Shown here piece by piece: positions 1 through 7,193 of a stretch of DNA of 11,210 nt. The stretch comes from Pontiella desulfatans (GTDB taxonomy: Bacteria > Verrucomicrobiota > Kiritimatiellia > Kiritimatiellales > Pontiellaceae). The DNA is taken from the NCBI GenBank assembly GCA_029287275.1, contig JARFRL010000196.1:1-11210 (forward strand), read 5' to 3'. Position numbers and translations under genes: made by a program. Position 1 is the stretch's first letter, and each line of letters begins with the position of its first letter. The notes below the pieces were generated by a model. It was not told the DNA's origin. It worked only from the letters and a program-made list of their open reading frames with translations, and did no database searches.

Positions 1-1
1 C

Positions 2-670
2 TGCTGCGCGGCGCGGATCATGGATCTAGGGCCGGGCTGGTTCTCGGGCATCGGCACCGAGCGCAGCTCCGGAACCAAACTACTCAGCGTATGCGGCGAC
101 TGCGACCGGCCGGGCATCTATGAAGTCCCGTTCGGTATAAAACTGGCCGACCTGCTCCAGCGCGCGGGCGCGGACGACGTGGCGTGCGTCAGCGTCGGCG
201 GGCCTTCGGGGCGGATGGTCGGGCCGGCTCAGTTCGACCTCGGCATCAGCTACGAGGAGCTTTCGACCGGCGGCTCGGTGATGATCTTTAGCAACGAGCG
301 CGACATTCTCGAAGTGGCCGACGCGTTCATGGAGTTCTTCGTGGACGAGAGTTGCGGCTATTGCGTCCCGTGCCGCGTCGGCAACACGCTCTTGAAAAAT
401 CGGCTCGAGCGCGTGCGGAGCGGAGCGGGCTCGAAAGCGGATTTGGATTATTTGCGGCGTCTCGGCGAGAGCGTCAAATTCTCCAGCCGTTGCGGGCTGG
501 GGCAGACCTCGCCCAATCCGGTGCTCTCGACGCTTGAAAACTTCCGGCCCGTTTACAACGCGTTGGTCAAGGACGACGTGGACGGGCTGAACAAATCGTT
601 CGACATCATGAAGGCGGTCGAGCAAGCGAGCGCGATCGCGGGGCGGCGGTCCGAGATTTTCCACGCGTAG
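2..670 (+). CDS. hoxF: NAD(P)-linked hydrogenase diaphorase subunit HoxF, C-terminal part (5' truncated by window)
   Basis: The reading frame is open from base 2, so this is the last 222 codons of a longer gene. HoxF is the flavoprotein of the cytoplasmic bidirectional hydrogenase; it binds FMN and NAD(P) and exchanges electrons with the HoxU iron-sulfur subunit. The fragment begins in the region equivalent to the GTKL-SV-G segment of NuoF/HoxF proteins and has the C-terminal [4Fe-4S] site: SCGYCVPCR with cysteine codons at 353, 362 and 371, and the fourth cysteine in SSRCGLG at 491. The FMN and NAD binding folds lie upstream, outside the window. HoxF rather than NuoF is chosen because hoxU, hoxY and hoxH follow directly; the motif spacing alone would fit either. 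An internal ATG at 20 is not a credible start because family homology continues through it. The stop is 9 bases before hoxU. Confidence 0.9.
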   Translation, partial: CCAARIMDLGPGWFSGIGTERSSGTKLLSVCGDCDRPGIYEVPFGIKLADLLQRAGADDVACVSVGGPSGRMVGPAQFDLGISYEELSTGGSVMIFSNERDILEVADAFMEFFVDESCGYCVPCRVGNTLLKNRLERVRSGAGSKADLDYLRRLGESVKFSSRCGLGQTSPNPVLSTLENFRPVYNALVKDDVDGLNKSFDIMKAVEQASAIAGRRSEIFHA

Positions 671-679
671 GAGGAAACC

Positions 680-1387
680 ATGAGCGACAGCATCACGATC
701 ACGATCGATGGAAAAGAAATCGAGGCGCGGCCGGAACAAACGATTTTGGAAGCGGCCGACGCCGCGGGCGTTTACATCCCGCGGCTGTGCTCGCATCCGG
801 ACCTCAAACCGATCGGTAGCTGCCGCGTCTGCGTCGTGCTGTGCGATGGCCGGCCGCAGGCCGCGTGCGTGAAGCCGGTGATGGACGGCATGGTGATCGA
901 GAACGAGACGCCCGCGATTCTTCAGCACCGCAAGAACATCATCGACATGATGTTCGTGGAGGGCAATCACTTCTGCATGTTCTGCGAAAAGAGCGGTAGC
1001 TGCGAGTTGCAGGCGCTGGCGTATCGTTTCGGAATCACCGCTCCGCAGTATCCCTTCCAGTTTCCGGAAAAGGAAATCGACGCGTCGCATCCCGACGTCA
1101 TGCTCGACCACAACCGCTGCGTCATGTGCGCGCGGTGCGTGCGGGCCTCGCAGGAGCTGGACGGCAAAAACGTGTTTCAATCGATCGGGCGCGGTTTCGA
1201 GCGCAAGATCGGCGTGAATGGGGAGCGGGCGCTGGGCGACACGGAGATGGAGGCGACCGACCGCGCCGCGGAGCTTTGCCCGGTTGGATGCGTCGTCAAA
1301 AAGCGCGTTGGCTTCGCGACGCCGATTGGACGGCGCGACTATGACGCCGCGCCGATCGGATCGAATATTGAAGGAGAGCGATCATGA
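680..1387 (+). CDS. hoxU: Hydrogenase diaphorase iron-sulfur subunit HoxU
   Basis: HoxU (235 residues, the normal size) relays electrons between the HoxF flavin site and the HoxY/HoxH hydrogenase module. The N-terminal half is a plant-type [2Fe-2S] ferredoxin domain with cysteines 37, 48, 51 and 63. It is followed by the His-Cys3 [4Fe-4S] region characteristic of NuoG/HoxU/HydB proteins (H97, C99, C102, C108). The next ferredoxin-like cluster motif has C147, C150 and C153, with the pair C200/C204 further on. The ATG at 680 is preceded by AGGAGG at 669-674, which overlaps the hoxF stop, and the N-terminus fits the family. The stop codon overlaps the hoxY start as ATGA (1384-1387), which suggests translational coupling. 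The sequence resembles the HoxU of the soluble NAD-reducing hydrogenase of Cupriavidus more than a NuoG fragment, judged from memory of the family. Confidence 0.95.
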   Translation: MSDSITITIDGKEIEARPEQTILEAADAAGVYIPRLCSHPDLKPIGSCRVCVVLCDGRPQAACVKPVMDGMVIENETPAILQHRKNIIDMMFVEGNHFCMFCEKSGSCELQALAYRFGITAPQYPFQFPEKEIDASHPDVMLDHNRCVMCARCVRASQELDGKNVFQSIGRGFERKIGVNGERALGDTEMEATDRAAELCPVGCVVKKRVGFATPIGRRDYDAAPIGSNIEGERS

Positions 1388-1929
1388 GCAAGCCAAGAAT
1401 CGCGACCACCTCGCTGGCCGGATGTTTCGGTTGTCACATGTCGTTGCTCGACATCGACGAGCGGATTCTCGAGCTGATCGATCTGGTCGACTTCGATCGC
1501 TCGCCGGTGGACGACATCAAGCATATCTCCCAGCGCTGCGCGATTGGATTGGTGGAAGGCGGGTGCTGCAACGAGGAGAACGTCAACGTGCTGCGCGAGT
1601 TCCGCGCGAACTGCGACACGCTGATCGCGTTCGGCGACTGCGCGACGATGGGGGGGATTCCCGCGCTGCGCAACAACATCCCCTTGGAGGAGTGCGTCGA
1701 CGAGGCCTACCGCGCCGGCGTCACCGTCCACAACCCGGAGAAGATCGTGCCCGACGATCCCGAGATTCCGTTGCTGCTCGACAAGGTGTATCCCTGCCAC
1801 GAGGTGGTGAAGATCGATTGTTTTCTGCCCGGTTGCCCGCCTTCCGCCGACACGCTTTGGACGGCGTTGACCGCGCTGCTGAGCGGAAAGCCGATCGAGT
1901 TGCCTTACGAGCTGTTGAAGTACGATTGA
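1384..1929 (+). CDS. hoxY: [NiFe]-hydrogenase small subunit HoxY
   Basis: The small subunit carries the proximal [4Fe-4S] cluster next to the [NiFe] centre of HoxH and passes electrons to HoxU/HoxF. At 181 residues it is the compact cytoplasmic form: there is no twin-arginine signal peptide and no extra ferredoxin domain, in contrast to uptake hydrogenases. Expected ligands are visible: C14 and C17 in LAGCFGC, C86 in FGDCATMG and C151 in the LPGCPP motif. The start ATG overlaps the hoxU stop (ATGA). AAGGAG at 1371-1376, inside the end of hoxU, lies 7 bases upstream. The product is cytoplasmic and forms a heterodimer with HoxH. The context of hoxF, hoxU and hoxH makes group 3d the natural class. 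Confidence 0.95.
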   Translation: MSKPRIATTSLAGCFGCHMSLLDIDERILELIDLVDFDRSPVDDIKHISQRCAIGLVEGGCCNEENVNVLREFRANCDTLIAFGDCATMGGIPALRNNIPLEECVDEAYRAGVTVHNPEKIVPDDPEIPLLLDKVYPCHEVVKIDCFLPGCPPSADTLWTALTALLSGKPIELPYELLKYD

Positions 1930-1939
1930 GGAGGATGGC

Positions 1940-3370
1940 GTGAGCGTGAAAAAAATAACGATCGAACCGGTGACGCGCGTCGAGGGGCACGGCAAGGTGA
2001 CCATCCTGCTCGACGAGAGCGGTCAGGTCAGCCAGGCGCGGCTGCATATCGTCGAGTTCCGCGGTTTCGAGCGCTTCATTCAGGGGCGGCCGTATTGGGA
2101 GGTGCCGGTGTTGGTGCAACGCCTGTGCGGGATCTGTCCGGTGAGCCATCATCTCGCGGCCGCGAAGGCGATGGATGGAATCGTGGGCGTTGATCAGCTC
2201 ACGCCGACCGCGGAGAAGATCCGGCGGCTGATGCATTACGGGCAGATGTTCCAGAGCCACGCGTTGCATTTCTTCCATTTGGTGTCGCCGGATCTGCTGT
2301 TCGGCTTCGACGCGGATCCGACGGAGCGCAACGTGATCGGCGTCGCCCGTAAATTTCCGGACCTCGCGGTGCAAGGCGTGATGATGCGCAAGTACGGCCA
2401 GGAGATCATCAAGGCCACCGCGGGCAAGAAGATTCATGGAACCGGCGCGGTGCCGGGCGGCGTGAACAAGAATCTCTCCAGCGCGGAGCGCGACGAATTC
2501 TTGAAAGAGATCGATCAGATGCTGGCGTGGTGCCGCGGCTCGCTCAAGATCGCGAAGGACTACACGCTCGAACACATCGACGAGCTCGCGGATTTCGGCT
2601 CGTTCGACTCCAACCACGTGAGCCTGGTCCGCGAAGACGGCGCGATGGATCTGTATCACGGCAACCTGCGCGCCATCACGAAAGACGGCGACAACATCTT
2701 TGATCAGGTCGATTATCAGGATTATTTCAAATACATCGCGGAGGAGGTCAAATCGTGGTCGTACATGAAATTCCCGTTCATCTCCGAGCTGGGACCGGAG
2801 AACGGGTGGTATCGCGTCGGGCCGCTGGCGCGGATCAACACGTGCGACTTCATCGACACGCCGGAGGCCGAGGCGGCGCGGAAGGATTTCCTGTCGGTGA
2901 CGGACGGCAAACCGAACAACATCACGATGGCGTATCACTGGGCGCGCATGATCGAGCTGCTGCATTCCGGCGAAAAGATCCGCGAGCTACTCAACGATTC
3001 CGATCTGCAAGGAGATGATCTGATGGCGAAGGGCGAGCGGCGAGGGGAGTCGGTCGGGTTGATCGAGGCGCCCCGCGGCACGCTGTTCCATCATTATAAA
3101 GTCGACGAGAACGATCAGGTGACGATGGCGAACCTGATCGTCTCCACCACCAACAACAACACGCCGATGAACCGCGCCGTGGAGGGCGTGGCGCGGAAAT
3201 ACCTCTCGGGGGCCGAAATCACGGAAGGACTGCTCAATCGGGTGGAAGTCGCGATTCGCGCCTACGATCCCTGCCTCTCCTGCGCCACGCACGCGATGGG
3301 GCGCATGCCGCTGGTCGTCGAACTGGAAAACGCGGCGGGCCAACGGATCGACCGGAGGGTTCGCGATTAA
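1940..3370 (+). CDS. hoxH: [NiFe]-hydrogenase large subunit HoxH
   Basis: This is the catalytic subunit (476 residues) for reversible H2 oxidation and proton reduction. Both nickel-ligand motifs are intact: RLCGICPVSHH (C63, C66, H70) near the N-terminus and DPCLSCATH (C445, C448, H451) near the C-terminus. The early RVEGHGK motif (about residues 13-19) is also typical. After H451 there are 25 more residues, the C-terminal extension that a dedicated endopeptidase removes after nickel insertion in this family; cleavage after the His of this motif is known for HoxH of Cupriavidus. The start is GTG at 1940 because GAGGAGGA at 1928-1935 is correctly spaced and the protein then begins with the usual strand leading to EP-TRVEGH; a GTG at 1946 is the alternative. 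The gap to hoxY is 10 bases. The maturation protease gene follows immediately. Confidence 0.96.
   Translation: MSVKKITIEPVTRVEGHGKVTILLDESGQVSQARLHIVEFRGFERFIQGRPYWEVPVLVQRLCGICPVSHHLAAAKAMDGIVGVDQLTPTAEKIRRLMHYGQMFQSHALHFFHLVSPDLLFGFDADPTERNVIGVARKFPDLAVQGVMMRKYGQEIIKATAGKKIHGTGAVPGGVNKNLSSAERDEFLKEIDQMLAWCRGSLKIAKDYTLEHIDELADFGSFDSNHVSLVREDGAMDLYHGNLRAITKDGDNIFDQVDYQDYFKYIAEEVKSWSYMKFPFISELGPENGWYRVGPLARINTCDFIDTPEAEAARKDFLSVTDGKPNNITMAYHWARMIELLHSGEKIRELLNDSDLQGDDLMAKGERRGESVGLIEAPRGTLFHHYKVDENDQVTMANLIVSTTNNNTPMNRAVEGVARKYLSGAEITEGLLNRVEVAIRAYDPCLSCATHAMGRMPLVVELENAAGQRIDRRVRD
3354..3359 (+). promoter_or_regulatory. Ribosome binding site of the maturation protease gene, inside the end of hoxH
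   Basis: GGAGGG is the only strong Shine-Dalgarno-like run near the start of the protease gene. It lies within the last codons of hoxH. It is 6 bases before an ATT codon at 3366 and 15 bases before the TTG at 3375. The spacing therefore argues for the ATT, or for initiation by ribosomes terminating on hoxH. Confidence 0.5.
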
Positions 3371-3374
3371 CGTC

Positions 3375-3809
3375 TTGGTCATAGGCTATGGAAATCCGGG
3401 CCGGCTGGACGACGGTCTGGGACCGGCCTTCGCCGAAAGCCTGCGCGAACTGGATCTTCCGGGCGTGACGGTGGAATCCAACTATCAGCTCAACATCGAG
3501 GACGCGGAGCTGGTCTCCCGCTTCGATGAAGTGATTTTCGTGGACGCCTCCGTTTCCGCGGCCGCGCCGTTCGAAGTCAACGCGCTGAAGGCGTCCGCGC
3601 CCATGGTCGGGTTTTCGAGCCACAGCGTTTCAGCGGAATCGGTGCTGGGTCTCGCGAAAGAGCTCTTCGGAGCGGAGCCCTCGGCGAGCGCGCTCGCGAT
3701 TCGGGGGCGTTCGTTCGACGGTTTTGGTGAGCGCTTGTCTTCGGAGGCGCGTTCGAATCTGGCGCGATCTTTGGACTATTTCACGCGGCGTTTTTCCGCC
3801 GTGGATTAA
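3375..3809 (+). CDS. hoxW: Hydrogenase maturation endopeptidase (HoxW/HyaD type)
   Basis: This is a nickel-dependent peptidase that trims the C-terminal extension of the [NiFe] large subunit after metal insertion. About 145 residues, normal for the family. Seen: the N-terminal glycine-rich motif VIGYGNPGRLDDGLG, in which the second Asp of DDG occupies the acidic metal-ligand position; VIFVDAS with the central Asp; and SHSVSAESVL with the histidine, matching the Glu/Asp, Asp, His ligand set known from E. coli HybD. The start is unsettled. TTG at 3375 is the first conventional start, but the nearest Shine-Dalgarno (GGAGGG, 3354-3359) is then 15 bases away. An ATT at 3366 gives better spacing and a more family-like N-terminus (x-N-V-L-V-I-G) but would be a rare start overlapping the hoxH stop. 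Its position directly after hoxH implies HoxH is the substrate. Confidence 0.88.
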   Translation: MVIGYGNPGRLDDGLGPAFAESLRELDLPGVTVESNYQLNIEDAELVSRFDEVIFVDASVSAAAPFEVNALKASAPMVGFSSHSVSAESVLGLAKELFGAEPSASALAIRGRSFDGFGERLSSEARSNLARSLDYFTRRFSAVD

Positions 3810-4097
3810 GACTTTTTCCGGCAATCCCCCGCCGCGGAACGATTTCGGTGGTCTTGCGGGGCAAAAAAAAATCGTTTTTCGTGTCCAAATTCGACTTTTC
3901 CTGAACTTAGATCTTTTTCCTTTGGTTTTTTTTTAATATGTTTTAACCATATTTCTGGATACCTGAATTCCGAGGTGTGGAAGAGGTGCGCGACGGTTTG
4001 CTGGTTGATCCGTTTTGTGTTTTGGCGCATGGATTTCATGTCCGCGCCGACCACTGGGGGACGTGGATTCAGTATGATACAGTTAGGGAATTCTTTA
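3810..4097 (+). promoter_or_regulatory. A/T-rich intergenic leader between hydrogenase and envelope operons; probable promoter region
   Basis: No convincing gene is present. The stretch of about 3860-3960 is far richer in A and T than anything else in the window, with nine A's at 3863-3871 and nine T's at 3926-3934. A TAATAT hexamer (3934-3939) resembles a -10 box but has no good -35 partner. It overlaps an inverted repeat, AATATG (3935-3940) and CATATT (3948-3953), that could be an operator or a weak hairpin. Two further inverted repeats interlock: CCCCGC/GCGGGG (3827-3832, 3856-3861) and AACGATTT/AAATCGTT (3838-3845, 3869-3876). No strong intrinsic terminator for the hydrogenase operon is seen; CCAAA/TTTGG (3885-3889, 3921-3925) directly before the T-run is only a weak candidate. 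About 3960-4097 returns to ordinary composition and reads as an untranslated leader. Confidence 0.4.
4085..4089 (+). promoter_or_regulatory. Ribosome binding site fixing the start of the giant TPR protein
   Basis: AGGGA ends 8 bases before the ATG at 4098. Starting there places a classical signal peptide at the very N-terminus. Upstream in-frame starts (GTG 3975, ATG 4035, ATG 4074) would bury the signal peptide behind 8 to 41 extra residues, and the longest version adds an unusual Cys/Trp-rich stretch. Confidence 0.55.
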
Positions 4098-7000
4098 ATG
4101 ATGTTGATAAAAAAATCTGGTCGTTCGTCCGTGTTTCGTCGCTTCAGCGTCATCGCCGCCGTTTTAGTGGGATTGGCGACAGCCTCCCTCGCGCAGGATG
4201 ATGGCCCCACGCCTGGGCAGGTCCTGAAAGAGGCGATGATGTCCTTGGAGGCGAAAAATTGGGACGACGCCATCGATTCGATGTATATGTATGTCGGTAT
4301 GGTGGAGGCTTCCAAAGCTCCCCGCGTCGTCGCGATCGCGCAGGACACTCGCTACAAGCTCGCCACGTTGCTGATCCAGCAGGATCGCTTGGACGAGGCG
4401 GGAGCCGTGCTCCAGGATTACATTGATCTTCCGCTGGCCAATCATCCGCGCCAAGCGTTGAAGATGCTCACCACCTGCTATTTCGAGACCGAGGCCTATG
4501 AAGAGTGCGCCTCCGCGGTAACCAACGCCCTCTACTACAACGAAAATCCGGTCATCGTCGTCAAGCAGGTCGTCAGAGGCGATGATGACGAGGAGGAAGA
4601 AGTTGATTATTCCAATCAGGAAATCGAGCCGGAAGAAGAATACTCCCTGACCGAACTCACCACGCTGAACATGACGTTGGCGGAGTCCTACTTCAATCTC
4701 GGGCGCTGGGAGGATTGCGTCGCGCCATTCTCGTTCGTGATCGAAAACACGCCCAACGAGCAGCGCAAAGGGTACGCGATCATGCAGGTGATCAACGCCT
4801 TGATCAAAGAGCCGGCCTTCGATCGCATCACGGAATGGATTCCGCAGCTCTACCGCACCTCGGCCCGTTTCGACATCCGCGTGAACCTCGCGCTGATGAA
4901 CGCCGCGGCCGCCTTGGTCGACGCGGAGGAATACGACAGCGCGCTTCCGCTTTACCGCATGATTCTCCCCCGCGACCAGTTGATCGCCTATCAGGAACAG
5001 AAAATTCGGGACACGCGCGAGGCGTTCGGGCTTCCTCCCGAGGAAGGCGCCGCAATGACCGCGGACGAATTGCTGCTGTTCGGGGGCGACGAGTCCGATG
5101 CCGCTAGCGACGAGACGGGCGGCGTCGCCGATGAGGAGAAGCCGAAGGAGCTGCTGGAACTCGAACAGTTGCTTGAGGCGCTCAACAACCTGCCTCCGTA
5201 CGAGCTCGATATCAAATATCGCATGGCCGATCTCTATAAAACCGTTGAGCGCTACTGGGAAGCGCTGAGGTTTTTCGACGCCGTTTACGAGGCCGATCCG
5301 ATCGAGGAGTTGGGAGAGCGCTGCGTTTACGACATGGTGGAAATGCTGCTCGAAAGCCTTGGCGAGTTGGAAGAGGCTGAAACGCGCGCTTTGGGCCACA
5401 TCGGTAAATACAAGGAAGGCGTCACGCCTCGCCAGCTCGCGTACATGTTGACCGGCTACTATCAGGCGAACAATTCCATGGAAACGATCAAAACGCTCCG
5501 TCCCTACATCGACGAGTTCGTCCGGACCAACGACGTCATCATCACCAAATACGACGTCGAGCTCTACTTCATGCAGGCGGTCGCCGACTTGGTTCTTCAG
5601 AACTACGAAGAGTCGGAAAAATCATTCAAATTCGTTCTGGACGAATTCCCGGACTCCCATCAGGAAGCGAACGCCACTTACTGGTACGCGATGACGCAGC
5701 TGTTCCTTCAAAAATACGTCGAGGCGCAACCCTACTTCGAACGCTACATCACCAAGTTCCCTTCCGAGCAATATATCGACGAGTGCGCGTTTCAGGTCGG
5801 CATCTGCATGTTTGGTCAGGAACAATACAGCGCGGCTTCGAATCAGTTCTCGTTCGTGATCGAAACCTATCCCAAATCCTCCGTCTACCCCGAAGCCTGC
5901 AGCATGCGCGGCGATATCCTCGGAGCGGAAGGATTGTTGGACGAGGCCATCGTGGATTACGAACGCGCCTACGCCGCCCACATACGGCCGAATCAAGCGA
6001 CCTACGCCACCTTCCAAATGGCGGAAATTTACGAGGCGGAGGACAAGTTCGAAGACATTATCCGCGTGGTTGATCGCTATCGCTTCGACCTCAAGGGCGA
6101 CGCCGACATCGCGAAAGCCCTCTTCTGGATTGGGAAATCCAAGATTCAGCAGAAGCTTTACGACGAAGCGGTCGACACCTACGTAGACGCGATCATCGAG
6201 TATGGCGGCGACCTGCGTCAGGACGGCGTTGACAACATGATCGCCGAACTGGTGAAGATTTCCAGCATCTATCTCGACGGGGAACAACAAGACGAACTGA
6301 GCGAACGGCTCGACAGCGCCCTCGAAGAAGCCGAGAAGGAAACCCTGCAGTTGCGTCTGCGCGTGTTGATCGCGAAGCTGAGCAATACCGAACATATTCT
6401 CGGGCGTCAGTTGCTCACGGAGCTGGAAACCCTCGACAACGCCTCTCCGCCGGTACTTGCCACCATTTGCGACGCCTCCTTCGAAGAGAAGGACTATTCC
6501 CGTTCCGAGGAATTACTACGCATCTTCATCAATAAGTTCGAGGATTCGGACTACATGCGCGCCGCTTACAAATTGCGCGGCTTCGGTCAGTACCAGGACG
6601 AGGATTACGACGGCGCGCTCGCTACGATCAACGACGCCCAAGCGCTTTATGGAACCGAACCCGACGTCGCGTGGGCGCAGTTGCTCAAGGCGCGGGTGCT
6701 GCTGGACAACGGCGACATCGACGCGGCCCGCGACGAAAACATGAGCGTGCTCACCGTTCCCACGTGGCGCGGCGAGCCGGTCGCGCAAGCCACCTATCAA
6801 CTGGGTAAGGTCGAGGAAGCCGCGGGCAATCTCGAAAAGGCCTTCGCCTTCTATCAGCGCGCCTACTTTCAATACAAGGGCCACGCCCGCGGCTACTGGG
6901 CCGTGGAGGGCTATCTGGCCAGCGCCGAGATCCTCAAGAAGCTCGGCCGCGAGAACGACGTGCGCAACACCTACCGCGCCTTGCTGTTCGATCGCTACGT

Positions 7001-7193
7001 GAACGATCTGCCGCAGGCCGAAGTCGCCCGCGAGTATCTGGGCGCCTCGGAAGTCAACGAAATCGTCGACTACATGGAAACCGGCGGAACCACCAACATC
7101 ACTATTTCGGTCGAAACCGAACTGACGCCGACGTCCGCGACGCGACCCGCCGCCGATAAGGTCGAAACATCTTCCACGGAGGAAAACGCTTAA
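4098..7193 (+). CDS. Exported giant TPR-repeat protein, envelope operon with ExbB/ExbD
   Basis: The protein has about 1,031 residues. It starts with a signal peptide: basic n-region (KK, RR), a hydrophobic core near residues 17-29 and ASLA-Q, predicting cleavage after residue 32 and a periplasmic or surface location. The rest is almost wholly helical, with the aromatic/Ala pattern of TPR-like repeats. Clear units lie at about 4230-4560, 4650-4980, 5200-5300, 5600-5970 and 6500-6900; those near 5600-5970 look like the YbgF/BamD class of periplasmic TPRs. Two acidic low-complexity linkers (about 4578-4645, rich in Asp/Glu, and about 5085-5150) split the repeat blocks. The C-terminus is a Ser/Thr-rich tail. 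There is no membrane anchor after the signal, no lipobox and no catalytic motif. The gene heads the operon and shares one base with the next gene (TAATG). A likely role is a protein-interaction scaffold for the ExbB/ExbD motor. This is inferred from context; the exact function is unknown. Confidence 0.82.
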   Translation: MMLIKKSGRSSVFRRFSVIAAVLVGLATASLAQDDGPTPGQVLKEAMMSLEAKNWDDAIDSMYMYVGMVEASKAPRVVAIAQDTRYKLATLLIQQDRLDEAGAVLQDYIDLPLANHPRQALKMLTTCYFETEAYEECASAVTNALYYNENPVIVVKQVVRGDDDEEEEVDYSNQEIEPEEEYSLTELTTLNMTLAESYFNLGRWEDCVAPFSFVIENTPNEQRKGYAIMQVINALIKEPAFDRITEWIPQLYRTSARFDIRVNLALMNAAAALVDAEEYDSALPLYRMILPRDQLIAYQEQKIRDTREAFGLPPEEGAAMTADELLLFGGDESDAASDETGGVADEEKPKELLELEQLLEALNNLPPYELDIKYRMADLYKTVERYWEALRFFDAVYEADPIEELGERCVYDMVEMLLESLGELEEAETRALGHIGKYKEGVTPRQLAYMLTGYYQANNSMETIKTLRPYIDEFVRTNDVIITKYDVELYFMQAVADLVLQNYEESEKSFKFVLDEFPDSHQEANATYWYAMTQLFLQKYVEAQPYFERYITKFPSEQYIDECAFQVGICMFGQEQYSAASNQFSFVIETYPKSSVYPEACSMRGDILGAEGLLDEAIVDYERAYAAHIRPNQATYATFQMAEIYEAEDKFEDIIRVVDRYRFDLKGDADIAKALFWIGKSKIQQKLYDEAVDTYVDAIIEYGGDLRQDGVDNMIAELVKISSIYLDGEQQDELSERLDSALEEAEKETLQLRLRVLIAKLSNTEHILGRQLLTELETLDNASPPVLATICDASFEEKDYSRSEELLRIFINKFEDSDYMRAAYKLRGFGQYQDEDYDGALATINDAQALYGTEPDVAWAQLLKARVLLDNGDIDAARDENMSVLTVPTWRGEPVAQATYQLGKVEEAAGNLEKAFAFYQRAYFQYKGHARGYWAVEGYLASAEILKKLGRENDVRNTYRALLFDRYVNDLPQAEVAREYLGASEVNEIVDYMETGGTTNITISVETELTPTSATRPAADKVETSSTEENA

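Noticed and set aside
80..1180. Long open frame on the - strand (366 codons) opposite hoxF and hoxU
   Set aside because: It is antisense to recognised hydrogenase genes; its translation is His/Arg/Asp/Val-rich, as expected from the complement of G+C-rich codons, and shows no domain.
1721..2965. Long open frame on the - strand (414 codons) opposite hoxY and hoxH
   Set aside because: Same reasoning: it mirrors the codon bias of conserved + strand genes with intact motifs.
3827..3871. CCCCGC/GCGGGG hairpin as the hydrogenase operon terminator
   Set aside because: It is followed by an A-run rather than a T-run on the + strand, and there is no A-run on its other side to serve a - strand transcript.
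3975..4097. N-terminal extension of the TPR protein from GTG 3975, or a short overlapping + strand frame from 3977
   Set aside because: The extension is Cys/Trp-rich and would bury a clean signal peptide; the ATG at 4098 has a well-spaced ribosome binding site. The short frame has no domain and is out of phase with the real gene.
3806..4348. Open frame on the - strand (180 codons) across the A/T-rich leader
   Set aside because: The product is Lys/Phe/Asn-rich in the A/T-rich part and switches character where it enters the TPR gene; it shows no recognisable domain.
4164..5399. Long open frame on the - strand (411 codons) opposite the TPR protein
   Set aside because: The + strand gene has a signal peptide, ribosome binding site and repeat structure; the antisense product has none.
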